NCBI GenBank assembly: GCA_910579955.1 | Contig: CAJTWE010000017.1 | Span: 1 to 55,851 of the forward strand | Reading direction: 5' to 3' | DNA length: 55,851 nucleotides | Source: an uncultured Ruminococcus sp. | GTDB taxonomy: Bacteria; Bacillota; Clostridia; Oscillospirales; Ruminococcaceae | Shown: positions 25,063 to 33,199 of the stretch, one piece after another | Numbering within the stretch: the stretch's first letter is position 1 | How the letters are laid out: every line of letters begins with the position of its first letter | The notes under the pieces: model-generated | Told to the model about the DNA's origin: nothing | Database searches by the model: none | What the model saw: only the letters and a program-made list of their open reading frames with translations | Position numbers and translations under genes: made by a program

Positions 25063-26403
25063 TTATTCTGTGCCGTCCAATGCTAAAACCGTCACTATAT
25101 CAGTCAAAGTAAAATTATCATAAAAAGCATCATTGATCCATACATCGCAAACTGCGCCTACATAAAGGCTCGGATCACTTATGAGGGCACAATTAAATTT
25201 CTTATTAGGTACAGCGGAAGCAATAGATGTGCCTGCTACAGATATGCCCACCACATTATCTTTAGTCATAGTAGTTGGGAATGAAAACACTGCTGAAACC
25301 TGACCATTTGGAATGGTTTGATTCATGCCTAAAGCGATAACAGTACCTCCGGTTATAAAAAAGTTACCTGTATCTGAAATAATGCCGCCCCTGTCTGCAC
25401 CAGTCTTTTTACCGCCACAGGAAGAGACATAACCGTCAACGATTTCAATATAGTCACGGCAGCGAATACCACAGTTATCGCCGCTTGTATCTATACTTCC
25501 CGAATAGACAATTATAGATTTATGAGAATTTATACCTGTCTTTTCCGCATCAACGGTAAGCTGGCACTCCTCGATCTCAAGATCATTATTACATGATATT
25601 CCGTGTTCGTTATCACAGAATACATAAAGAGAACCGCTTCCCTTTATTTTCAAATCGTCTTTACTAAAAATCGCTGCATCTGCTTCGGCATTGGTACTAT
25701 AACACACAAGAGAATTCGATGAACCACTGACAGCATTTACTATAACTCTATCCGCATTGTCCACCTGAATACAAGGTGCGCCTGTATTTTCTATTCCAAC
25801 GCCATTAAGACGAAGCTTTACCTTATCGTCATTGCCGACATTTACATATATCATACCTGCAAGCGAGCCGGAAATATGATATGTTCCTGCTCCGAATATG
25901 TTAAGCGTGCTTCCATCAAATGTATATCCGTCACCGCTGGATAAAGTGCCAAAATCAACATATTTATCAATATCTTCAGGCGCTATATAAGTAGTAGTTG
26001 TTGTTGTCGTTGTTGTAGAAGTGGTCGTAACAGGCTTTGTGGTAGTCTTTTTATTAGATGAACCTCCGGATGCGCTGTTATTTGAATTATTTTTATTATT
26101 ATTTTTAACTGTGAAAACAGGTTTAACCGCAGTTGTTGAAGTTTTATTTGTTTTTAAAGTAACATCAGTAGTTTTTGTAGTTGTAAGTACCGATGTACTG
26201 CTAGCAGCTGATGTCGTAGTTACTTCACTTATTTCATCTTCCAGCTCTTCTGACTCAGGAACATCTGTACCAGTTGATATAATAACGTCCTCTGCTTCCA
26301 TTATTTCGCTGTATTCTTCCGTATTATCGCCACTTTTGCAGGAACACAGTCCCATCGCCATTACTATACTTATCATGCAAGCGAATAAGCGCTTACACCT
26401 CAT
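25063..26403 (-). CDS. Carbohydrate-binding lipoprotein (Cthe_2159-like)
   Basis: The protein of about 446 residues starts with a lipoprotein signal (MRCKRLFACMISIVMAMG, lipobox LCSC), has a Thr/Ser-rich linker (about 30-140, including runs of Thr), and a C-terminal part of about 300 residues with repeating short strands such as LNIFGAGTYHISGSL, DAAIFSKDDLKIKGSGSLYV and CGIRCRDYIEIVDG. This is the pattern of the Cthe_2159 family (Pfam carbohydrate-binding domain, parallel beta-helix binding cellulose or pectin-like sugars). ATG at 26403 is preferred to GTG at 26412 because GGTGG spaces better. It is the third gene of a cassette with VTC and DUF4956 proteins. Ligand is not known. Confidence 0.82.
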   Translation of the reverse strand: MRCKRLFACMISIVMAMGLCSCKSGDNTEEYSEIMEAEDVIISTGTDVPESEELEDEISEVTTTSAASSTSVLTTTKTTDVTLKTNKTSTTAVKPVFTVKNNNKNNSNNSASGGSSNKKTTTKPVTTTSTTTTTTTTTYIAPEDIDKYVDFGTLSSGDGYTFDGSTLNIFGAGTYHISGSLAGMIYVNVGNDDKVKLRLNGVGIENTGAPCIQVDNADRVIVNAVSGSSNSLVCYSTNAEADAAIFSKDDLKIKGSGSLYVFCDNEHGISCNNDLEIEECQLTVDAEKTGINSHKSIIVYSGSIDTSGDNCGIRCRDYIEIVDGYVSSCGGKKTGADRGGIISDTGNFFITGGTVIALGMNQTIPNGQVSAVFSFPTTMTKDNVVGISVAGTSIASAVPNKKFNCALISDPSLYVGAVCDVWINDAFYDNFTLTDIVTVLALDGTE

Positions 26404-26428
26404 ATTATCCACCCCATTTTAAATTAAA

Positions 26429-27172
26429 TCAATTCTGCTCATACACTTTATCATCATATCTGAAAAGTGTAAGCACTACTGTAAGATTGCCATTAAGATT
26501 TCTGATCTCATCAATAAATTGTTTCTGGTCGGTATCATTTTTCATTTCAAGGCTATAAACCAATTCAAAAAGAGAACCGAAGTTTGTTGTCTTTATTCTT
26601 CTGAGTTTCCAGCTTGTAGTATAATGATCGAGAATCCCGTCAAATAGTCCTACATAATTCATATCTTCCGGAATAGTTATTTTAAGAGTCATGGAGCTTG
26701 TTTTACACTGACCGAATCGAGTAATATCAACGATCAAAAGCACAGCTGCCACAACTATATAAAACAAGAACAAGAACCAAATATAATCACTGCGATTTAT
26801 TCCACAGATAACACCTACAGCCATTGCAAAGAACACATATGTAATGTCCTTCGGGTCACCGGGAACAGTACGATAGCGGCAGAGGGTAAATACACCCGCC
26901 AGACTAAGTGCACTTGCCATAGAATTTATCATAACAAGCACAACGGAAACTATAACCGGAAGAATAAGTATTGTGAGAACATAGCTTGAAGAGTAGCTGC
27001 TTTTTCTGTGCGTAAATATATACAATACGCTTATCATAATACCCATCAGTACACCCAGTCCAAGAGTGACAACCAAATCCATGATATTAACTTCGGAAAT
27101 CGCAGCTGCTGTATCAGAAGCAGAAAACAAATTATTTGCAGATGATGCAATTGTGTTCAGATTATTAAACAT
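26429..27172 (-). CDS. DUF4956 membrane protein
   Basis: The protein of about 247 residues has four membrane helices in its first 160 residues (centred near 32, 68, 110 and 130), with the conserved cytoplasmic loop SLAGVFTLCRYRTVPGDPKD, then a soluble C-terminal domain of about 90 residues (MTLKITIPEDMNYVGLFDGI). These features match DUF4956, of unknown biochemical role, which regularly accompanies VTC-domain and carbohydrate-binding or CotH proteins. ATG at 27172 is preferred to GTG at 27184; AAAGGAG is 11 bases upstream. It overlaps the VTC gene end by 8 bases. Confidence 0.85.
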   Translation of the reverse strand: MFNNLNTIASSANNLFSASDTAAAISEVNIMDLVVTLGLGVLMGIMISVLYIFTHRKSSYSSSYVLTILILPVIVSVVLVMINSMASALSLAGVFTLCRYRTVPGDPKDITYVFFAMAVGVICGINRSDYIWFLFLFYIVVAAVLLIVDITRFGQCKTSSMTLKITIPEDMNYVGLFDGILDHYTTSWKLRRIKTTNFGSLFELVYSLEMKNDTDQKQFIDEIRNLNGNLTVVLTLFRYDDKVYEQN

Positions 27173-27914
27173 AAGACATAGCACTCCTTTTAGTCATATT
27201 TCTTAATATTTCATTTTTATAAGCCGTTCCATATTTTGAAAAACTTACCTTGTAGATTTTTAGAGCAGCAAGCTGTTCTGCCAGCCACACGGGCATGGAA
27301 TCAGATATTTTAACTTCCATAAGACGAGAGTCCTCAGGTATAAGCTGTTCGCCGTAGCTTTCCTTTTCAAGGGTAACATCATATCGCCTTGCAGTTATAT
27401 TTTTATCAAACGTCAGTCTAAAGTTTTTATCTTCCCTGCCAAAGTAAGCAGCTCGTTCATAGCTTATGTATTGCTTAGGCGATAGATCATAACGTTCAAA
27501 AAGCACGTCAAGCTCTTTAAGAACCTGCTTTCTGAGATATTTCCCGTTATCAGGAGGATATTCACCATACTTAACGTATCTGTCAGCTTCCGAAAGTGTC
27601 ATAACAACACGACGCTTATTAACAATGCCGCCTATCTTTTTCTTTATTTCAAGAAACACCCTGTCTTCTGGCGATGCCGGAGACATATAGCTTCTAAGGC
27701 GAACCTTTTCCTTATAATAAGGCTTTTCTATAGACTTACGTATAAGGTCGTCATTTTTTGTATCATAATAGATATTATATATCCCATACGTCTTGTCGTC
27801 TATGCAGTAAGGGTCAGACTCCATATATTTCGGCAAAAGCACCTTTAAGGCTCTGTACTGTTCTCCAGAAAGCAGAAACTTTATCTCTTTTCGTTCAAAG
27901 GTTTCTATTGCCAT
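27165..27914 (-). CDS. VTC-domain (polyphosphate polymerase-like) protein
   Basis: The protein of about 249 residues matches the VTC domain of the CYTH-like tunnel fold: ERKEIKFLLS at the start, IYNIYYDTKNDDLIRKSIEKP, KEKVRLRSYM, EIKKKIGGIVNKRRV and the terminal LMEVKISDSMPVW. Lys, Arg and Glu residues of the tunnel (ERKEIKF, RLRSY, EIKKK, MEVKI) are kept, so nucleotide or polyphosphate chemistry is plausible. In yeast the domain makes polyphosphate; in bacteria its product is unproven. GGAGG is 8 bases before the ATG at 27914. It heads the cassette with DUF4956 and a carbohydrate-binding lipoprotein. Confidence 0.86.
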   Translation of the reverse strand: MAIETFERKEIKFLLSGEQYRALKVLLPKYMESDPYCIDDKTYGIYNIYYDTKNDDLIRKSIEKPYYKEKVRLRSYMSPASPEDRVFLEIKKKIGGIVNKRRVVMTLSEADRYVKYGEYPPDNGKYLRKQVLKELDVLFERYDLSPKQYISYERAAYFGREDKNFRLTFDKNITARRYDVTLEKESYGEQLIPEDSRLMEVKISDSMPVWLAEQLAALKIYKVSFSKYGTAYKNEILRNMTKRSAMSYV

Positions 27915-27950
27915 AAAGATCACCTCCGTTTACGCAAAACCTTTGTCGTT

Positions 27951-27978
27951 ATTATAATCGTTATTATAGATGAGTAAA
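27951..27978 (-). promoter_or_regulatory. Possible promoter of the VTC cassette
   Basis: TATAAT (27951-27956) is preceded after 16 bases by TTTACT (27973-27978) on the minus strand. A second TATAAT lies 10 bases further upstream, so the exact start is uncertain. Confidence 0.4.
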
Positions 27979-28063
27979 CTTAAATCAATCTTAAATATTT
28001 CGGCATATTTTTACAGTAATAAAAATTTTATTTTTAAAATTCTGAAAAGACGATAAAAATCAG

Positions 28064-28092
28064 TTGCTATTTTTTTAGTATTACTGTATAAT
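28064..28092 (+). promoter_or_regulatory. Promoter of the YdbC-like gene
   Basis: TTGCTA (28064-28069), 17 bases, TATAAT (28087-28092). The leader to the ATG at 28151 is about 50 bases and includes AAGGAGAG. Confidence 0.65.
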
Positions 28093-28150
28093 ATAAGAAA
28101 CTGCATAAGGCAGTGTTTATAAATACATATTATAAGGAGAGAAAAGAAAA

Positions 28151-28384
28151 ATGGCTGAACTGAAGTATGAGATCACAGAGCACGTCGGAGTCGTTGCAGA
28201 AATGGCAGGCGGCTGGTCAAAGGAGCTTAATCTTGTAAGCTGGAATGATCGTGAACCTAAATACGATCTGCGTGACTGGAACGCCGATCACAGCAGAATG
28301 AGAAAAGGAGTCACTCTTTCTGCCGAAGAAGTAATGGCGCTCAGAGATATTATAAACGAAATAGACTTTGATTCATTTGACTAA
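28151..28384 (+). CDS. YdbC/PC4-like ssDNA-binding protein
   Basis: The 77-residue protein matches the YdbC family of the PC4 transcription coactivator fold: KYEITEHVGVVAE, GWSKELNLVSWNDREPKYDLR cut here to ELNLVSWNDREPKYDLR, and RKGVTLSAEEVMALRDII. Such proteins bind single-stranded DNA as dimers; the role in vivo is not settled. The gene is alone, with its own promoter and terminator. Length fits the family (70-80). Confidence 0.88.
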   Translation: MAELKYEITEHVGVVAEMAGGWSKELNLVSWNDREPKYDLRDWNADHSRMRKGVTLSAEEVMALRDIINEIDFDSFD

Positions 28385-28427
28385 AATTAAAAGCTAACCC
28401 TACGTAAACAATTTTTTTATTTATTTA

Positions 28428-28467
28428 AAAGAGCTGCAAAGGTAATATGCGATCTTTGCAGCTCTTT
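28428..28467. terminator. Bidirectional terminator between ydbC-like and SGNH genes
   Basis: A perfect 14-base-pair stem (AAAGAGCTGCAAAG and complement) with a 12-base loop, T-rich on both strands after the stem, lies between two converging genes. Confidence 0.9.
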
Positions 28468-28473
28468 TTATTT

Positions 28474-29562
28474 TTACTGAATTTCTACAGACACTGTTTC
28501 TGTTATAGTTTCCTCTCCAGTACCCGAAAAAGCTTCCGACGTTGTTGTCTGCATAGCAAGTCCGTTTTCTTCTATGTAATCCTTTATAGATTGCGGAACA
28601 GGAATCTCATCGAGCATAAGATAAAGATTTTCAAGCAAGTTGGAATACGCTGGTTGTGAAAGATGTATTCCATCACCGCCATCACAATCTTCTCTTAAAG
28701 CGCCTGTAGCAGGATCTGAAATAAAGCTTCCGGCATCGTAATAGCAGATAGTCGGAGAAGCAAATTCATCTACAACTGCTTTTAGTTTTTCATTAAAAAT
28801 AAGTATAGTGCTGTTTGCGGTAAATGTAGAAGCAGCGGATATAGGAGTAATACCAGCAGCTATAATAACTGAATTCGGACAAGCCTCACGAACGTTGGTA
28901 ATTATCTCTCTGTAAAATTCCGCATACTCATCAGATGTAATTATATTTACATCGTTCATTCCCATTGAAAGGTATATGTAAGCAGGTTGGGCCTCAGTCA
29001 GAACATCTATATATTTACTGGTATTTCCACCATAGTTAAAGCCATAATCTGTTATACTTCTTGCGCCTAGATTACCTGTTGAAAAATCATATGGATTATC
29101 CAAAATACCATATACACCAAAACCACTGGCAATAGAATCTCCAACAATAGAAAGATTTTCTGGATATGCCATATGCAGAACTTCTGGAGAATACACTATA
29201 GAATTTTCCAATATAGTACGCATATCCACGGTAAGCGGACCGATAAATTCCGGTGTAATCGCAGCAGTTGCCGGCTGCTGTGATGTATTATCTAAAACGT
29301 CAGAAATTGATGTGCTTATTATTTCATTTTCACCTGAAAGTACGCTTGTACTTGTAAATACAGAATTAGTATTTTCTTCTGTTGAAACGGCTGATGAAGC
29401 AGCAGTTGTTTTCGAATTTTCCTTATCATCAAAAACGACTTCTGCCGAAACATTTTCTGTTTTAGGCTTATCATCAGCTTTTGCAAAGTGCATACTAACA
29501 ATCAATAAAACCATACAGCCAAGAGCTCCGCATAAAGCTCCTGCATTACCATAATCCTTCAT
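28474..29562 (-). CDS. Membrane-anchored SGNH/GDSL hydrolase
   Basis: The 362-residue protein has an N-terminal membrane helix (about 8-26), a Ser/Thr/Glu-rich linker (30-105), an SGNH hydrolase domain (about 130-320) and a Thr-rich tail. Catalytic blocks are visible: GDS with Ser143 in IVGDSIASGFG, MGMND (Asn of block III), and DGIHLS with the Asp and His of block V. Such enzymes deacylate cell-wall or plant polysaccharides and lipids. The domain should sit outside the membrane. GGAGG precedes the ATG. It follows fbp by 17 bases and is probably co-transcribed. Substrate is unknown. Confidence 0.85.
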   Translation of the reverse strand: MKDYGNAGALCGALGCMVLLIVSMHFAKADDKPKTENVSAEVVFDDKENSKTTAASSAVSTEENTNSVFTSTSVLSGENEIISTSISDVLDNTSQQPATAAITPEFIGPLTVDMRTILENSIVYSPEVLHMAYPENLSIVGDSIASGFGVYGILDNPYDFSTGNLGARSITDYGFNYGGNTSKYIDVLTEAQPAYIYLSMGMNDVNIITSDEYAEFYREIITNVREACPNSVIIAAGITPISAASTFTANSTILIFNEKLKAVVDEFASPTICYYDAGSFISDPATGALREDCDGGDGIHLSQPAYSNLLENLYLMLDEIPVPQSIKDYIEENGLAMQTTTSEAFSGTGEETITETVSVEIQ

Positions 29563-29579
29563 TCTATATTACCTCCATA

Positions 29580-31535
29580 TCAATCATCACGTTCCTGAAG
29601 GACACCTTCACGATAAGCAGCTATCAGCGCTTTCAGGTCTGCAATACGCATTTTCATACGTGCACCTTTATCAGTATCTCCAACTGAAATTCTTCTCGCA
29701 GTATGCTCTACGGCAACACGCCTTGAAACTATATCTGTGCAGTCACTTACAGCTTTTTCCTTTGATTCAAAAGGCTCATGAGCCGTAAGCATAAGACCAT
29801 ATGAATTATAAATAAGAGTATAACCTGCAATTCCAGTTACGCTTCTGTACTGCTTTGAAAATCCTCCATCTATAATAAGAAGCTTTCCGCCGCATTTCAC
29901 AGGGCTTTCGCCCTCTTTCTGATGAACGGGAACATGTCCATTTATAATATGAGAATTATCTCCCTCAAGACCAAATTCTTCCAGTATACGAACTGCAATT
30001 TCCGTATCATCCATAAATGAATAATAAGCATTTTTCACTTCACGATGAGTTTCTTCGGCTTCAATGAAATATCTTTCAAAATTTGCCATCTTACTGCGTC
30101 CAAAAAGCGGAGAATCCGGACCATTCCAAAGAAACCACATCATATCACGTCCGAGCTTTCTCTCCTTTTCCGAAAGAGAAACAAACGCTTTTCTTACACA
30201 GTTTTCAAGAGCGTCATAAAGCGCACGTCCTTTATACAGCTTTCCGCAAACAGAAACTTCTCTAAAACTTCCGTCCTCATTCATAGGAATACAGCCATGA
30301 TAAAGAAGATTGCCATTATATATTTTATAAAGTCCGCCTTTTTTAAGCAGAAGCTGAATATGCCTTTGAAGTTTTTCACAGTGTACAAATGCAGAACTGA
30401 GTTTTTTCATTACATTTTTTTCACCGTCTGTAAGTTCATAGGGATTATCAGGGTCAATTGTGGGAAAATTAGTATCAAGAAGCGGATATTCTTTACCGTC
30501 TATTTCAACAGTTCCTTTTTCAAGATTCATTTTATGAAGCAAACGTCTGCCATTCATTTTAAAATCAGGATACTCTTCGGCAAGCTGACCGTCAAGCTTA
30601 AACTGTATAATGGTAATTGCCTTATGCATCTTCATTGCAAGACCTATCTCACCATTACGTTCCTTTGCCTTTCCTCTTATCTTGAACTGCTTGCATGAGT
30701 CATTGCCATAAATCTCAAGTGCAAATCTCGCAAGAGGCATAAGACTTATGCCGTAGCCATCTTCCAATGTATCATAATTTCCGCAGAGCAGACTGTTTCT
30801 TATAACAGCTGCAATACAGGCAGCTTGTCCGGCAGAAGCTCCCATCCACACAACGTCATGATTTCCCCACTGTATATCAAGAGAATGATAGCTGCAAAGC
30901 CTGTCCATTATAAAATGAGCGCCTGAGCCTCTATCATAAATATCGCCTATTATATGAAGATGGTCTATAACCAGATGCTGTATAAGTCTTGATAATGTAA
31001 CAATAAAGCTTTCTGCGCAGCCTATCTCTATAATAGTATCAACAATAGAATCATAATACGCCTTTTTATCCAGTATTTCGGGCTTTTCAGTGATAAGCTC
31101 TTCGATAATATATGCATAATCGGAAGGAAGCGCACGTCTGAGCTTTTCTCTTGTATATTTTGAAGAAAGAACCTTGCACACCTCAATAAGCCTGTACAAA
31201 GATACTCTGTACCAGTTTTCCATATCAGGTTCAGTATCCTTAACAAGCTCGATACGTTCTTTTGGATAATATATAAGAGAGGCAAGAGCCACTTTTTCAC
31301 CTGTACCAAGAGTATGCCCGAAAACATCGTCTATTTTTTTGCGGACAGCGCCTGAGCCATTTCTTAGCACATGAGAAAATGCTTCGTATTCTCCATGAAT
31401 ATCAGACAAAAAGTGTTCTGTTCCTTTAGGCAGATTCAAAACCGACTGTAAATTTATAATCTCAGTAGTAGCTCTTCCTATGGTTGGAAAAACCTCAGCA
31501 AGCTGCTCGAGATAGCGTGATTTAGTATAAGCCAT
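29580..31535 (-). CDS. fbp: Fructose-1,6-bisphosphatase class III
   Basis: The 651-residue protein matches the large Bacillota class III FBPase (about 640-670), a metallophosphatase-fold enzyme that hydrolyses fructose 1,6-bisphosphate in gluconeogenesis. Metal-site motifs are FLSDIHGEYEAF (D-x-H), IIGDIYDRGSGAH (GD-x-x-DR), WGNHDVVWMGA (GNHD) and INGHVPVH. GGAGG precedes the ATG at 31535. A good vegetative promoter lies 60 bases upstream. Confidence 0.95.
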   Translation of the reverse strand: MAYTKSRYLEQLAEVFPTIGRATTEIINLQSVLNLPKGTEHFLSDIHGEYEAFSHVLRNGSGAVRKKIDDVFGHTLGTGEKVALASLIYYPKERIELVKDTEPDMENWYRVSLYRLIEVCKVLSSKYTREKLRRALPSDYAYIIEELITEKPEILDKKAYYDSIVDTIIEIGCAESFIVTLSRLIQHLVIDHLHIIGDIYDRGSGAHFIMDRLCSYHSLDIQWGNHDVVWMGASAGQAACIAAVIRNSLLCGNYDTLEDGYGISLMPLARFALEIYGNDSCKQFKIRGKAKERNGEIGLAMKMHKAITIIQFKLDGQLAEEYPDFKMNGRRLLHKMNLEKGTVEIDGKEYPLLDTNFPTIDPDNPYELTDGEKNVMKKLSSAFVHCEKLQRHIQLLLKKGGLYKIYNGNLLYHGCIPMNEDGSFREVSVCGKLYKGRALYDALENCVRKAFVSLSEKERKLGRDMMWFLWNGPDSPLFGRSKMANFERYFIEAEETHREVKNAYYSFMDDTEIAVRILEEFGLEGDNSHIINGHVPVHQKEGESPVKCGGKLLIIDGGFSKQYRSVTGIAGYTLIYNSYGLMLTAHEPFESKEKAVSDCTDIVSRRVAVEHTARRISVGDTDKGARMKMRIADLKALIAAYREGVLQERDD

Positions 31536-31596
31536 AGTTCCTCCAAATCAAATAAATTTATACTAATATTTTTAAATATCCAAGTTGTTTACAGTT

Positions 31597-31625
31597 ATTA
31601 TACCACATATCCAATTATTTTGCAA
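31597..31625 (-). promoter_or_regulatory. Promoter of the fbp-SGNH unit
   Basis: TTGCAA (31620-31625), 17 bases, TATAAT (31597-31602) with an upstream TGTGG on the minus strand. Confidence 0.75.
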
Positions 31626-31684
31626 GAAAAATTATTTCAAAGCGTAAATTGATATTGAAATTGATATTTTTTTGTAAATATCAC

Positions 31685-31713
31685 TTGCAAGTACGTGAAA
31701 AAGATGGTATAAT
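31685..31713 (+). promoter_or_regulatory. Promoter of the 304-residue membrane protein gene
   Basis: TTGCAA (31685-31690), 17 bases, TATAAT (31708-31713). It lies back to back with the fbp promoter, 60 bases apart. Confidence 0.75.
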
Positions 31714-31768
31714 AAAATTGGTATATTATACAGAAAGGAGCCTTGCATAAAGCGAGGAATTTTATATT

Positions 31769-32683
31769 ATGAATCAAACATCTTCAAAGGGAGTACAGTT
31801 CCTTCTTGCCTGCGTAAGTTTAATTTATCTTTTCATAATCGGCAGCATAAGCGTACTATCTTCTCTCTACACTGTAAGCATCCCAAGCAAACCACTTTTA
31901 GCCGTTGCGCTTTCACTTATAGGCTTGCTAGCAATTGCAGCAATGCTTTATTCACGCACACATTTTATTACAAAATTTAGTTGTATGCTGCTTCTGCCAT
32001 GTTTGCTGCCAACTGTACTTTTAAATTTCCACGAATGGGCACTTATTGTACCACTCGCAGTGACCTGTCTGCTGATGTTCTTTTTTTCAGGTGTTGCTGA
32101 AACACCAAAGACAATTTTTGGAACTGTGTACCTGCTTTTATACGTACTCGGCTCTTTGGGCTTTTTCCTTGCAGCATCGCTTTTTTCTACTCAGAGTGTT
32201 TCAACTACACTGGAATCACGCATATCAGATTCAGGATCATATAGATACTCACTTGTAAATACAGAGGACAGTTCAGGTGGTAGTACAAAAATTGACATTT
32301 CTCCAAATGATATGGATATAAACTTTTCAGTAATCTCATTCCGTGCAGAAGGTTATGAACGTACTGTATATATCGAAAGACCTGTGCAAAACGAGATCAG
32401 CATCGAGTGGAAAACTGTTAGCAGACAAGATGTCACAGCTGAATTAAATGAAATTTCGGACAAGGTAATAGTAAATCTTCCTAAAGAAGCTAAGTCCTCA
32501 CTTGGATATGCTGAAAATGCTGACGTATATTTAAGAGATCTTTCTGACAGCACGCTTAAAAATTTAGGCGTTCCAGATAATACAGACGTACTTTATTTGA
32601 ATGGTGAGCCTTGTTTCCGTTCTTATATAGCTGTTCTTGAAGATTATTTCTCATCTTCCGAACGTGTATCCTCTGTATTCTAA
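31769..32683 (+). CDS. Membrane protein of unknown function
   Basis: I do not recognise a family for this 304-residue protein. Four to five hydrophobic segments occupy residues about 10-150 (for example FLLACVSLIYLFIIGSISVL near the start and TIFGTVYLLLYVLGSLGFFL near 115-135), followed by a soluble part of about 150 residues, probably outside, with a beta-rich look (SISF-type strands around ISFRAEGYERTVYIERPVQ). GAGG is 12 bases before the ATG. It is followed after 30 bases by the YbaK gene and likely shares its transcript. Confidence 0.65.
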   Translation: MNQTSSKGVQFLLACVSLIYLFIIGSISVLSSLYTVSIPSKPLLAVALSLIGLLAIAAMLYSRTHFITKFSCMLLLPCLLPTVLLNFHEWALIVPLAVTCLLMFFFSGVAETPKTIFGTVYLLLYVLGSLGFFLAASLFSTQSVSTTLESRISDSGSYRYSLVNTEDSSGGSTKIDISPNDMDINFSVISFRAEGYERTVYIERPVQNEISIEWKTVSRQDVTAELNEISDKVIVNLPKEAKSSLGYAENADVYLRDLSDSTLKNLGVPDNTDVLYLNGEPCFRSYIAVLEDYFSSSERVSSVF

Positions 32684-32713
32684 TCATGTATTTTGATAAT
32701 TGAGGTAAATCTT

Positions 32714-33199
32714 ATGGCAAAAGATAAAACTGAAAAGACAAACGCTATGCGTATTCTTGACAGATGCAAAGTACAATACATTCATAGATGCTGGGAAAAT
32801 GCTACTTCTGAAAATACCGGAGTCGAACTTGCAACTGCTCTGGGACAAGACCCAAAGCAAGTTTTTAAAACTCTTGTAACGGTTTCAAAATCGGGATGTT
32901 ACTATGTTTTTATGATACCTGTACAAGAAACACTTGATCTAAAAAAAGCCGCTTCTGCCGTTAATGAAAAAGCTCTATCTATGCTAAAATCAAAAGAGCT
33001 TTTACCGCTTACAGGATATGTTCACGGCGGCTGTTCCCCTATTGGAATGAAAAAACAATTTCCTACTGTTATTCACAAAACAGCCGCAGAGTTTGATACA
33101 ATACTATTTAGTGCGGGTAAAATAGGTCATCAATTGGAAACATCACTTAGCGCTCTCGGCTGTGCCATTAAATTTTCTCTTGAGGACATTATTGTTTGA
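32714..33199 (+). CDS. ybaK: Cys-tRNA(Pro)/Cys-tRNA(Cys) deacylase YbaK
   Basis: The protein of about 161 residues belongs to the YbaK/EbsC/ProX deacylases that clear mischarged Cys-tRNA(Pro). Seen are TALGQDPKQVFKTLV, the Lys-rich LDLKKAASAV, and the signature GGCSPIGMKKQFPTV. The ATG at 32714 follows GAGG by 8 bases; the longer reading starts at TTG and is rejected. Its 3' end overlaps the opposite-strand flippase gene by 57 bases, and both C-termini look genuine. Confidence 0.92.
   Translation: MAKDKTEKTNAMRILDRCKVQYIHRCWENATSENTGVELATALGQDPKQVFKTLVTVSKSGCYYVFMIPVQETLDLKKAASAVNEKALSMLKSKELLPLTGYVHGGCSPIGMKKQFPTVIHKTAAEFDTILFSAGKIGHQLETSLSALGCAIKFSLEDIIV

Noticed and set aside
25990..26210. 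Thr-codon repeats in the lipoprotein gene as a possible phase-variable tract
   Set aside because: The linker uses mixed Thr codons (ACA, ACC, ACG, ACT) rather than a pure short tandem repeat, so slippage is unlikely.
30045..30698. A 217-codon open frame opposite fbp
   Set aside because: It lies wholly antisense to the conserved FBPase, has Lys/Phe/Ser-rich shadow composition and no ribosome binding site.
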